NCBI GenBank assembly: GCA_018257865.1
Contig: JAEUBA010000116.1
Location: 1 to 64,000 of the forward strand
Reading direction: 5' to 3'
Source: Stereocaulon alpinum
Taxonomy: Eukaryota > Ascomycota > Lecanoromycetes > Lecanorales > Stereocaulaceae
Length of the DNA: 64,000 nt
The position numbers and the translations under genes were made by a program. Within the stretch, counting starts at the first letter, position 1; every line of letters starts with the position of its first letter. This document shows positions 46,900 to 57,470 of this stretch, one piece after another. The notes under the pieces were generated by a model, which saw nothing but the letters and a program-made list of their open reading frames with translations, was not told the origin of the DNA and searched no databases.

Positions 46900-48189
46900 G
46901 TACTAGGCCATTAAAATTTACCCATCCGGTTACCCCTAACTACCCGCAGGCTACCCGGAGCCCTACCCCCAAAACAACGCGCCAGTACTATAACTATAGG
47001 CTTTCAATCCCAATTATTCACCACTTCCGCTTTAAAATGGGGCTCTCCAGGCACCTACACCCCCAAACTCGGCACGAGATTATCGGGGCCCGCAAGAACC
47101 GGGTACCCCTAACGAAAATCAGTAACAATATGGGGATAAACTACGATACCTGCAAGTATACCTGGAAACAGCGCTATGCTAGGGGTAATTCCGGGAAGGA
47201 TATACCCCATGGCAGGCCCCCGAAGCTGAATAATACCCAAGAATACGACCTATACAAGCAGACCCGCCAGAACCCTTGGGCTAGCCTCCCCGTACTCGAA
47301 ACCCAATACCCCCTAAAGAGGCGCTCTATCAAGAGGCGTTTGGCCAAGTTTAGCGGCGACTACAGGAAGTATAAGGCCTTATACCGTCCCCTACTCAACC
47401 CCGTGAATAAGGACAAGCGGTGGTGGTTCTGCCTGGCTAACCTAGAGGAGCCAGAAGAGCTATGGGGCCATGTTTGGTGGACAGATGAATGTACCGTGGA
47501 AATAGGCTCTGGGCAGCGCCAGGGCTGGGTTTGGCGACATGGGGGGGAGCAATGGGTACCCCAAATGATGGGGGAAAAGTCCCCAAAGGGCGTCAAAGTT
47601 ATGGTATGGGCTGCTATTCGTGGGGACGGCTGTTTAGTATTTGACTTCCCCCAAGGCGACCCCGAAGCTGCGCACAGGGGCGTTACTTCGGGTACCTATC
47701 TTAACATGCTGAAAGAGAATCTACCGGCTATTATGGGGGAGGATAGCATCCTTATGCAGGATAACGCCCCTATACATAAGGCCCGGAAGGTGTACGAATG
47801 GCTGCGCGAAGTGTGGTACACAGTACTCCCATGGCCCCCGTACTCCCCAGACCTGAACCCTATTGAGCACCTATGGTTCTACCTTAAAGAGCTGGTACAC
47901 GAGATACACCCCGAGTTACTAACTATGGGGGGAGGCGCTGAGACCCGGAAGGTAGCCCTGAAGGAGGTAATTATAGAGGCTTTAGAGCAGCTACCGGAGC
48001 GGAAACCGTACCTAATTCCAGCGTTGTGTGAGTCCTTTAGGGACCGGCTGTTAGCGGTTAAAATAGCCCATAGAGGGCCGACGAAATATTAGTGGCCAGT
48101 AAATAGCTTCGTTCTAGGCGGGTATACCCTAGAAGGTACCCTAGAAGGTGCTAAGCCCGAAATGGGTAAATTTTAATTGCACCTCATTG
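46900..48189 (+). mobile_element. Tc1/mariner transposon, apparently complete
   Basis: The transposase frame is bounded by a 16-bp inverted repeat ATTAAAATTTACCCAT (46910-46925, and inverted at 48162-48177) with weaker similarity continuing outward to TA dinucleotides at 46898-46899 and 48190-48191. TA duplication is the mariner rule. The exact outer ends are uncertain by about 10 bp. The element interior is C-rich and not RIP-mutated, while sequence on its right is. Confidence 0.82.
47037..48092 (+). CDS. Tc1/mariner DDE transposase, intact
   Basis: This is a 351-codon single-exon frame. The N-terminal part is a helix-turn-helix-like region with HEIIGARKNRVPLTKISNN and a GRPPKL linker. The catalytic triad is visible: WWTDECTVEIG (first Asp, about residue 149), MQDNAPIH (second Asp) and SPDLNPIEHLW (Glu), with the last two about 34-36 residues apart as in Tc1/Fot-like enzymes. 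There are no stops or frameshifts, and the length is normal for the family. A RIP-free copy in a RIP-scarred region suggests recent arrival or escape. Its third positions are C/G-rich, unlike the flanks. Confidence 0.9.
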   Translation: MGLSRHLHPQTRHEIIGARKNRVPLTKISNNMGINYDTCKYTWKQRYARGNSGKDIPHGRPPKLNNTQEYDLYKQTRQNPWASLPVLETQYPLKRRSIKRRLAKFSGDYRKYKALYRPLLNPVNKDKRWWFCLANLEEPEELWGHVWWTDECTVEIGSGQRQGWVWRHGGEQWVPQMMGEKSPKGVKVMVWAAIRGDGCLVFDFPQGDPEAAHRGVTSGTYLNMLKENLPAIMGEDSILMQDNAPIHKARKVYEWLREVWYTVLPWPPYSPDLNPIEHLWFYLKELVHEIHPELLTMGGGAETRKVALKEVIIEALEQLPERKPYLIPALCESFRDRLLAVKIAHRGPTKY

Positions 48190-48593
48190 TAGATACTTAA
48201 GTAACTAGAACTAAGGAGAGAAGATATCTAGGTACAAGAGGCCCTATTATATAAGGGTGCTAAGGCGCTAGGACTAGGTGTATTACTATAGAGTAACACC
48301 TAATATATAATACGTTAGGGTTATAACAGCTAATTTATACTAGATAATAGGTTATTCTTAGCCGATAAAATTTATATCGTATATAATATATATATAGTTA
48401 AAAGTACTAGACGATTTAGATACTAGAATCGCTATGTTAGAATCTCGCCAGAGGGTAGACCCTGCCAAGGAGCCCACGCCAAGAGATAACGAACACTACG
48501 GGACGTTCCGGTTCAAACGGTTCGACGTTTGAATCGTTTGAACTACTTGGTCTTGGCAGACCTTTCCTTTGTCTATATAGTCAGGGCTCTCAC
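48190..48593. other. RIP-like spacer with a small hairpin
   Basis: TA-rich sequence without genes. GTTCAAACG at 48511-48519 is repeated inverted as CGTTTGAAC at 48535-48543. The direct pentamer CTCAC at 48589-48593 belongs to the next LTR's target duplication. Confidence 0.5.
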
Positions 48594-48841
48594 TGTGAAC
48601 TCTATCCTATATATACGCTAAGGGTCCGCCGGCTTACGTGATATAATATAATTAAGGGGTAGGATCTTAGCGAATATATATCTATCCTAGATCCCCCCGA
48701 TATTCTAAGTTCCTTAAGAATTAGTTCTCCTACTACTACGGGGGTAATAAATATACCTTTACTCCTACAGTAACTTCACGTCTCTTATAACACTACCGCT
48801 AGTGTTAAGCCGGTGTTAAGCCGGTGTGCTAGTCCTTTACA
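48594..48841. repeat. Solo LTR A
   Basis: 248 bp beginning TGTGAACTC and ending TTTACA, with CTCAC directly on both sides (48589-48593 and 48842-48846), the expected 5-bp target duplication. It is the inverted counterpart of 49239-49473. It carries a small extra duplication of TTAAGCCGGTG near its right end. Confidence 0.85.
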
Positions 48842-49238
48842 CTCACCCTCTATAGATCTCCTTGTATTCAACTCATATAATAGTTAGAACTATCAAGTTA
48901 CCACTACAGTCTTCCAGTCCCTTAGGAAGTAATCAGTAACTTAGAGTAGCTTACCCTACTTCCCTTCTTACCTCTATACAAAGTATCAACTCATCTTTAG
49001 AAGAACTCCTATACGACGTTAGTTCGTAACACGCTAGTAGTTATAATTAACTTTTAAAAGTTAATGAAATTAAGATATATAATATATATCTTACCTAAAT
49101 AGCGATTCGCTTTATAGGCCTATATACTAAATTCGATAAGTAAAGATACTTTTAGAGGTGACTTAAAGAACGCTTAGATAATATAGTATACTAGCGATAA
49201 TATACTATCGAAATTATTAAAGATAATAAGGTTACTAT
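48842..49238. other. TA-rich interval between the inverted LTRs
   Basis: About 397 bp without coding potential, not resembling an internal retroelement domain. Contains a short inverted repeat TTAACTTTTAAAAGTTAA at about 49048-49065. Confidence 0.5.
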
Positions 49239-49473
49239 TGTGAAGGACTAGCACGCCGGCTTAACACCGGCGGTAGTAGTATAAGAGACGTAGAGTAGCT
49301 GTAGGAGTAAAGGTATATTTATTACCCCCGTAGTAGTAGGAACTAATTCTTAAGGAACTTAGAATATTAGGGGGATCCAGGATAGATATATGTTCGCTAA
49401 GATCCTGCCCCCTAGTTATATCATATCACGTGAGCCGGCGGACCCTTGGCGCACATGCAGGATGGAGTTCACA
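49239..49473. repeat. Solo LTR B (inverted relative to A)
   Basis: 235 bp beginning TGTGAAGGAC and ending GTTCACA. Its reverse complement aligns along its whole length with 48594-48841. No clear target duplication is seen (ACTAT versus ATAAC). Confidence 0.82.
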
Positions 49474-51098
49474 ATAACTAAGGAAGTAAGAAGGAATTCA
49501 AGGCGTGCGCGATTCTTAAAGTCCCCTGCTAAGCCCGCTTACCAAGCGTGCTAAGGACTTCGCCTAGCATACTGGGAACTTACCAAGTATACTTACGGTG
49601 TGCCGCAATGGGCAATTAGTCACATCAAATATTTTCAACTTTATTTTGAACTTTTATTTCTAAAACCTAAATGTACGTCCCTATGTCGCGAGCCACCCAG
49701 CGTCGCGAGCCAAAATCTGGGTACGCTGACTTTAGAGCAGTCTCGACTTCGCATGCACATGACAGTCCTATGGTTTGGCCACCGTAGACTTCCCAGACGT
49801 CTACCAACCGAAATTTTACGTTGACGTTGCCGCCTTGCGGCCCCGTTTGTAGAGGTCTCCTTTTGTTAGCATTACAGGATTTTACCACCACAGCTCCACC
49901 ACCGAGCTCTCATCACTCCCAATACTAACAAAACAACAGTATTGGACCCTCTATGCATTACTATTATGCTAAGAAGCCATTGCCAGCCGTGGGAGTGCCG
50001 CATATGGTTGATTCATGCAACGACGCCACGCCGATCGGTACCTTCCAATCAAAGCGATATGATCCTGGTCATTCCTAAACGCCACCCGCACGTCTTACAT
50101 TTTGATTACATAGTAATTTAAGCCATGAAGCTAACCAAGTCGAGACTGTGGCTAGAAAGCCTGTGGCTGGACTCTTCTGATGAGTGCAGCTGTCCGAGCG
50201 AAAACAGCCACTCCCTGCCGCCGTAAAGCATCTTGAATCCATGGATATGTGCGACTAGCTACCGGCAGCATACGATAGACCGCATTGTCGCTCCCCACAC
50301 GCCTGACTTCGGCCGCTACTATCTCGAGCCCGCCGCCGTCCTTCCTTTACGCGAGCGTGCTACTTCCCTGTAAATAAATCCCTAGGATTTCCACTCTTGG
50401 TATCCAAGGGCGACTACAATCTGTATAGGCCTAACAAATTATAATACAATCCACGTGCTAATCAAATGATATCAAACTTCAACAAAATTCAAAAGTCTCA
50501 ACATTATAAAGGAAACTGTTGAATAGTAAAATTGTTGCAGAACTTGGCTCTTAATGTCGTAATTTCCTATGAATAAACCCCGCACGTGATAATTCCTCTG
50601 TTCAAGAGTTCGATAACTGCATAGCAGCATAATCAACAGTGAGACCAGAATCGCCGCTATTCATTCCTTGAACTTGAAATCGAAAGATCCAGACCTTGAA
50701 TAATTCCAGCGCCCGCAAAGCTCCCCCCTCTAGTAGAAGTATCCGACATGTTTTGCTTGATCTTCCGAAATTCTCCAGAAGTGTATCTCTGCGTACCGCA
50801 TATTGCCGATGACCAGGCAGGATCCTCGAAGCACCGAACCATGCTTACCACCTCTGATGGCCACCTTAACATTAATTACTATGGGGGCTACCATAAAGGT
50901 GATAACAATAACGGTACTGAGAATTGAATTGAATCAAGCGTCTCTACTTATCTTAGCTATAGTAATTTGCATCTGAATATCGAGAACTTAACGCAGCAAT
51001 AAATGTTTAAAAACCTTTCTTCATTTCTGGCTTGGCTTCTATCATTGCCCCCCTGGCCCCATTCATCCTTGGTGAATTTGTCGATGTTTCCTGCTTTC
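49474..51098. other. Spacer with no confident gene
   Basis: Mixed composition. A 71-codon minus frame (50872-50657, with MSDTSTRGGSFAGAGI inside) and a 74-codon frame at 49891-49667 have no recognised domain. The exact palindromic flavour of 49675-49700 (two GTCGCGAGCCA words) is noted but not classified. Confidence 0.4.
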
Positions 51099-54000
51099 TC
51101 ATCGTAACGCATTAAAGTTGTGAGGGAGAGCAATATTTGTACGATTGCTTTTGTTCATAAGGCCTTGGTACACCAATGGTGGGTTTACTCCAAGGCTATA
51201 GATGGATGAGTTCTGACTTGAAGGTCCCCGGTTTGACTTGCGGAGAGATGAGGATCTACTGATCGAGTCATGCCATTGTTGGCCAGTGTGGATATGTAAC
51301 GTAGGTCTTTCCGCTAACGTTGTGGCCTCATGGGCACCAGAGCTTCCCTCATCTGTGCTGCTAAGACGCGTTAAGTGGGGAGTACCATTTTGTAGGTACT
51401 TGCCAAAAATTACTGCGCCGCTAGGAGGGAAGGGCTGGGGAGGTAGACGCGCTTTCTCGGAGCGAACGACTTGTTGCAAACGATTGCAAAGACTAGCGTC
51501 TATACCGACACATTCCTCAAATAGTAAGCCTGAGCAGTGCCACTCTCGACCATGCGTTAAGTTGTAAGGAGCACCACCTATATCATCGGAGAGAGCCCTA
51601 AGGCACTCGACTGTTGCACATAACAAGTCGCTGTTGGTGGGTACCGTTGACCAGCAAGTTGAAGAGTTATTTGGAAGGCTGGACACAGCTTCTCCTAGTC
51701 CACGGCACACGAGTACTAGTTGTACAGCTCTGGTCAGATCAACCCAACCACCCGTATCACTCAACTCGATCTTTTTCAGTCGAATATCTCTTCGTATAGT
51801 AACGATATCCATCATTTCGTATGCGTACAGTATATCTCTCAGAAGTGGTCGCTTCATAGCAGGCTTTTTCGGGCATGAAATTAAGCCTAACCAGATCTCA
51901 CGCACCCTATGCTCAAGAGTATAAGAGTACTCACTTTCTTCAAATCCTAGATTGTCTCTACGGTGCTCAATCAAAACTCGAAATGCAGCCTCACCGCTGT
52001 TCCAGTGAGGTTGCGCATATGGAGGTCTTACTGCATTAGTTTCCTTTCGCGTTTGTAGGTGAATCAAATGCAAGATAACACATATAGCTGGGACAAGCCA
52101 CGCTCGCTTGGTATCTATGTCGAAGAGGATGTATGGCAGATGTCGTGCAGACCGCAAAATAGATTCATAGTGCAATGATCCCATTTGGTCCTGCTCAATT
52201 CTGGTAGAAGAAATTGAAAAGCTCGCTGTCAGAACAGTAGTGAAGATCCCCATTCCGGGAGTTCCAACGTTGGCGCCAAGATTTTGGACCTGCACGTCTT
52301 TCGAGGGCTCTGGGACGTTAGTGAATTGTGTTGTATAAGTCCCATTCCTTGTTCCAAGAGTTATTTGCGACCTTTGGCACCATCCCAGAAAGTGTCGTTT
52401 TCTGCTTAGTAAGGGGAACAACATGTCCGGAGTCAATATTTCTTCTCCAAATTCGCTTACGGAAAGGACGGACGTCCGAGGCAATTCTGCGGGAACGATG
52501 CGCTTGTGACGGTATCGGATGAAGTGCCATTGTATAGACTCGTCACCAAACGTTTGTGTGGGCACCAATGCCGTAGATTTTCCTGTTAAGTAGTATTTAC
52601 CATCCACGACTGCCATGGTAAAAATCCCGGATATTGTCATCATAACCTCAAGGGGTAATTCAATACCTTTTTCACCGTTTCTCGCAGGGATGGGAAAGCC
52701 TTCAGCAATAACAGTCCGACGGATCAGCTGGTGCCAACAAGTTCCTGAATAGGAAAAGTTGGCTTTCAGCTCGGCTAGCGAAAGATGGAACTTTAAATGC
52801 CGCCTTAAAGTGTCTTTGTGCAGAAATGTATGAGAAACTGACGGCTCTTCTGATGGAGAAGTTCTCAAGCTTGCACACAGCCATGTTAAGACGCATATGA
52901 TGTCGAGGACAGTATCATTCGGCACGAAGCAACACAAAGTCGCAAAGTCTGTTTCACTCTGAGCAGACCTCGTCCCTCGGGCAATGCAGATGTGAATTTG
53001 GTTTTGAGAAACTATGAGTACAGCAATCAGTCCAATACTTCAGACTTTACGGCATCGATACTTACCGTGGGCACAATTGGTATCATTTGACAACATATCG
53101 TCTACAGCATCGACAAGACAATTTCCAACTCGTGGCCAATGATCTTGTACATAAGACGCACATGTTGCGGCTTGGGCGTTCACACCGTCCCCAGTCAGTA
53201 CGAGAACCGATCCGAGTGGCTGGCTATTGAGGCACTCCTGGATTCTGAAAGCTGGGACATCCCAAGCCATTCGAAATTCAAGAAACTGATGATTGAATTG
53301 CTGGAATTGCTGAAGCTCATCTGCCACCTCATCCACAGTGGTACTTGCAAGGCCATCTCTGTGCCCCAAGGAATCACTGCTTTGCGTAGAGGCTCCTTGG
53401 TGTAGGGTCACACGCGACTGCAATCCTTCTAGAGCTCGCATCGTCAGCCTTGCGGACTCATGCCTATTCATACGGTCAAGCAAGATGGTAAGTTTGCGCA
53501 TTGTGACAGAAATGATGGGATCGTCATGGTGTGGGACATGTTGCCTTTTCTGCAGCACCTCCTGTAGAATCGATGCTGCTTCATCCAATTGACCTTGATT
53601 AGAAAGGGTGTTAGCAAGATTGTTCATCGCCGAGATCGTATCGGGATGCTCCTCGCCCAAAATTCGTCTTCGCTTCTCTAATACTTCCTCTTTTATCTTC
53701 GCCGCCTCATCGAGCTGGCCTTAGTCTCCGAGCGTATTTGCGAGATTATTTATCGCTGAGATCGTGGAAGGATATTCCTCGCTAAGGATACGCCTTATCT
53801 TCTCCAGCACTTCCTTAAATATCTTTGCCGCCTTATCGAGCTGGCCTTAGTCTCTGAGCGTGTTTGCGAGATTATTTATCGCTGAGATTATAGAAGGATA
53901 TTCCTCGCTAAGGATACACCTTATCTTCTCTAGTACTTCCTTAAATATCTTCGCTGCCTCCTTAAGCCGGCCTGAGTCTCCTAGGGTATTTACTAGGTTA

Positions 54001-54634
54001 TTTATCGCTAAGATCGTATCGGGATACTCCTCGCCTAAAATTCGTCTTCGCTTCTCTAATACTTCCTCTTTTATCCTCGCTGCCTCCTCGAGCCGGCCTA
54101 GCTCTCCTACGGTTATTACTAGGTTATTTATCGCTGAGATCGTGTTGGGATACTCCTCGCCCAAAATTCGTCTTCGCTTCTCCAACACTTCCTCTTTTAT
54201 CCTCGCTGCCTCCTCGAGCCGACCTAGGTCTTCCACAGTGATTGCTAGGTTGCTCATCGCCGAGATTGTGTCGGGATACTCCTTGCCTAGCACTGATTCG
54301 CTCAAGGCCAGCGTTCGTCGGTATATCTCTTCCGCATCTCTATATTTACCCCGATTCTCCAACACCAATGCCAGGTTGTTCATACTCGTTAACGTATCTG
54401 GATACTGCTCGCCCAGCACCCTCTGCATTGTCTCTATCACCCGCACCTCTAGCTCTTCAGCCTCCTTCCAGCGTCCCTGATTCCCGTATATCGAGGCCAG
54501 ATTGCCTATACTGCTTAAAGTGGAGGGATGCTCCTCGCCTAGCACTCTCTGCATTGTCTCCATCACCTATACCTCTAGCTCTTCAGCCTCCTTCCAACGT
54601 CCCTGACTCCTGTATATCGAGGCCAGATTGCTTA
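51099..54634 (-). pseudogene. TPR protein with long conserved fungal C-terminal region, 5' end lost
   Basis: Read leftward from the transposon edge at 54634, kinesin-light-chain-type TPRs (KEAEELEVRVIETMQRVLGEEHPSTL and relatives, 42 codons each, about nine units) run to about 53600. Stops lie at about 54569 (TAG), 53848 (TAA) and 53723 (TAA). A region then starts LQQFQQFNHQFLEF, AWDVPAFRIQECL. Intron 53065-53012 (GTAAGT...CATAG) joins NDTNCAHV to SQNQIHICIARGTRSAQ, so this and the 612-codon frame down to 51099 are one gene. The C-terminal part has HTFLHKDTLRRHLKFHLSL and SGTCWHQLIRR...EGFPIPAR, a conserved block I recall from uncharacterised fungal proteins. The end of the gene is intact. 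The beginning is missing at the transposon boundary. Confidence 0.8.
53690..54010 (-). repeat. TPR units with near-identical DNA and RIP-type stops
   Basis: Two adjacent 126-bp units read LRD*GQLDKAAKIFKEVLEK and LGD*GQLDEAAKI. Each carries TAA in place of an expected Gln codon at the same position. These are the pair most similar to each other at DNA level in the array, and the only interior stops fall there. Confidence 0.75.
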
Positions 54635-55673
54635 TCGTTAGAATAAGTGGTGAAAACTATGGTGGATAAGGCCTACTTGGCAAAGCTTACTTAGCTAGCC
54701 TAATAGGGCTAGGGCTTGCCAAGGCCTCTATGCGCCTACTAGATAAAATCTCTGCATGCAATTCTATCTAAAAACAACAACGTCAATAGCAATAGATGGT
54801 TCCACCCCAAATCAATAACCAATCAGTCAATAGCTTACTAATATTCTAAAGCAAACTGTTCGCTGCGTGTGTATACACCCTAAGGGTATGGGCCGTTACG
54901 ATGCACTAACTAATTACATCCTGCGATACTCCGCTTTCTCTAATTAGGAAGCCAACTCTGAGACCTGCTCGTCTATTGCCTAACACTATGCTTAACATAG
55001 GAAATAAGGAAAAACAAAATAGCACTACAGTATAAGAGATCCCGGGTGAGAGGCGAGTAGGTCGTTTATAGGCCTTTTATCCGCAGGGCTGAGGCTCGTA
55101 TAGATAGCTCGCCTTGTGATTACTTAGGTGGTGGTAGAGGGGACCCTTAGCTGCCTCCGCTCTTCTATTACTCTATCGGACCATCAACTCTAGCCTCCTT
55201 CGTATCTGCTTGAGTAATCTCGTTCTTTATACTACTGTCTTAGTTTAACTCTCGCTGCTAGCTATCTGCTACAGGAGAAGAGGAAGTGCGGTATTAATTT
55301 TGTGCCCGCAGTCACAGGCTGCTGTCTCTGACGCCTTAATCTTGAAGAGATACTCCTTAAGGAACGTCTTGCCCTTTCGCAGCTACACGATAACCGCCGC
55401 TTCTATACTATTCGCTGCAAGGGTGTGGCCATCCCTGCTAGTATAATTGCGGCGTTTATACACTTCCTAGTAACTGAAGGATAGCAAATCTTTAAACTTA
55501 AAAGTCGTTCTAACACTATCTTTAGAATATCAGTAAGCTATTAACTGATTGGTTATTGATTTGGGGTGGAACAATCTATTGCTATTGAAGTTATTGCAGC
55601 TAGATAGAATTGTATGCAGAGATTTTATCAAGTAAGCCTCATCCACCAAAGTTTTCACCACTTATTCTAACGA
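54635..55673. mobile_element. Non-autonomous inverted-repeat DNA transposon, about 1.04 kb
   Basis: The ends match as an inverted repeat starting TCGTTAGAATAAGTGGTG on the left (54635) and ending with its complement at 55673. The inverted similarity continues inward for about 150 bp (left 54635-54851, right 55519-55673). The left arm contains a 63-bp insertion. The interior (54852-55518) has no open frame and looks like degraded filler. No target duplication is clear, and the TPR gene does not continue on the far side. Confidence 0.85.
54677..54739. repeat. 63-bp insertion in the left inverted-repeat arm
   Basis: The right arm lacks it. It is flanked by the direct repeat GCCTAC (54671-54676 and 54734-54739), like a target duplication. 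Its own ends carry the inverted word TTGGCAA...TTGCCAA (about 54677-54722). Confidence 0.65.
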
Positions 55674-55919
55674 CTATTATACTGCCATATATAGAGACTT
55701 CGAGAAGCTTTGTTCTGCGCAGTGGCGTATTATCTAACTATATTTACGCTTCTCCCCAGATCCCTCCATAGAGTAGGATGTGAGCCTAATAATAAAACAA
55801 ATTGTTAAAGGCAAAGTGAGGTTAATAATGTCCACAACCTGTGGACATATTTTTTTAACTGATATTCTTTCATATACTCCTTTCTGATACTATTGTATAT
55901 ACTCCCTCTCTCTTAGCTA
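55674..55919. other. Short spacer with hairpin
   Basis: Contains TGTCCACA-acc-TGTGGACA (about 55829-55847) followed by a T run, a small perfect hairpin. No gene. Confidence 0.4.
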
Positions 55920-56180
55920 ATGCTTCCTCTTACTGAGCAGTACCGTATCTGTCTCTCTCCCCGTCGCAATCAGCCTAAACGCTCAGGTATTGCTCATATT
56001 CCAGCTTTCTACGGCCGCGAGTTCCTTCAGCTTACGTTAGGCTTGATTGACAGCGAACAGTTAGTGATAGATATACACTTATTAAAAGACCTTTAGCATT
56101 AACTCATTCACCGATATCAAGACACCCTGCCGCACGATTATGGAAATTGCACGAAATATACGCCTATTTTAGTACTTTGA
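55920..56180 (+). pseudogene. Unrecognised short coding remnant
   Basis: From ATG 55920 a frame runs 86 codons to TGA 56180, interrupted only by TAG and TAA two codons apart (KDL*H*LIHRYQ). These would be Trp/Gln codons before RIP. The first 58 codons (MLPLTEQYRICLSPRRNQ, then GIAHIPAFYGREFLQL) look coding in composition. No family is recognised. It could be an exon of a lost gene or of a transposon. Confidence 0.3.
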
Positions 56181-56349
56181 TATTTATATAATCTGAAATC
56201 ATCTATACTCTACTTACCTCCCTCGATCCACTCTATTACTAGAGTTCTACTTTATCGAACTATAATTAATGGTCTGTGAGTCGATTCTTATATTACCCTA
56301 AGCAAGATTCGTAATCTGGCTATAGTTATTAATAGTATAAGTATTGCCT

Positions 56350-57470
56350 CCCTATTACTGTGTTACTAGCTTATATCTATTAAAAGGATCTTATTTGAAC
56401 AGCCCCTTACCTTATTCGCTTCGGTGATACAAGTCGCTTCTATAGCTTGCTTGATTTTTGCTCTCACTTGCTTATATCTATTATCTTATACGTTATCGAA
56501 TTTACAGATATCAAGATGATTTGCCTGTATAGGCAAGATTTCTCTAACTCCGGGGTAGGATATATCTTCCTCTTTAATAACCCACTTAGTATCTCCGTTA
56601 GTATCTAGTGTTAGAGTTGTGATTTATATTTTAATATATACCACTTTATAGGTTATCTTTTTCTCAAAGAAGAATACAACCGCAATCTTAGCTGAAGTCT
56701 GATTCCGTTTACGGATAACGTCTGGGAAACCGAGTTAAAGATCCTTAAGCTCCTTTGAATCTAGTTCAAGATTCTTTAAGGTATTCTGGTCGGTTTTCTG
56801 AACGAGGCTGTAGATTCGCCTGATAACCTCACCCCACCCAGCGATTTTGGAGCTATAGAATAGCGTTCTAAGGAATATTATTCCTTTAACCTTCTGTGCG
56901 ATCGAGTTGATACTGTCTCCTTCTGTGGCTCCATTACCGCTATAGACCACTTGAGCGAGAACGAGACCGCCTAGACTATAACCTACCACAATAATCAGGC
57001 GATCAGTCTGTGGGAGTAAAAATAAGTCTTAACCGCAGCCCTAAGTCCACATATAATATCTCACAGTATTTGTTTGTTTGCGTTTATCATCGAGGAGGTT
57101 GCAGAGCTATCGTGCATCATCAAGGAGGCTGCCTTAAGTAACCTCCGCTGTATCAGAATATATAATGCCGGAGTCGTAACCGTAGCTGAGTATACGACTC
57201 TTTGGAATATCATTCGATAGCAGATCTTTCGGCTAAATCACCTCGTTTTTTATCCAAGTTAACTCCCTCCCTCCCCGAAGGCCGTGGACGAATACGATGC
57301 TGTTAGAGTTAGCCTAAGACGATAGTATACCTCCTCTGGTAAAACTTACTCTATTTCTGCCTTATCTCCGTCATGCCACTCGACCAAACTGTATTCTGCT
57401 ATAGCTAGTTGTTCTGGGACAATCAGGCTTGTTGAGATATGTCGTATATACTGTTGGAATGATGACGACT
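56350..57470 (-). pseudogene. Alpha/beta hydrolase N-terminal module of a decayed NLR-like gene
   Basis: Minus-strand frame: LVEWHDGDKAEI, then intron 57349-57300 (GTAAGT...TAACAG), then DIVFVHGLRGGRELTW. After several RIP-type stops (about 57224, 57136, 57109) comes the nucleophile elbow GYSLGG (about 56980), then KVKGIIFLRTLFYSSKIAGWGEVIRRIY. A second module with IQANHLDICKFDN, typical of the sequence after such hydrolases, is read at about 56540-56490. No NACHT or NB-ARC motif follows; the frame dissolves by about 56350. The start codon is not certain. Confidence 0.7.

Noticed and set aside
48594..49473. A single DNA transposon with 240-bp terminal inverted repeats
   Set aside because: One arm has its own exact 5-bp duplication (CTCAC on both sides) and TG...CA ends, which fits an independent solo LTR better.
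53860..54646. Long plus-strand frames with repeated SSLRIHL / YSSPKIRLRF words
   Set aside because: Antisense shadows of the TPR array; the repetition is the TPR period read backward.
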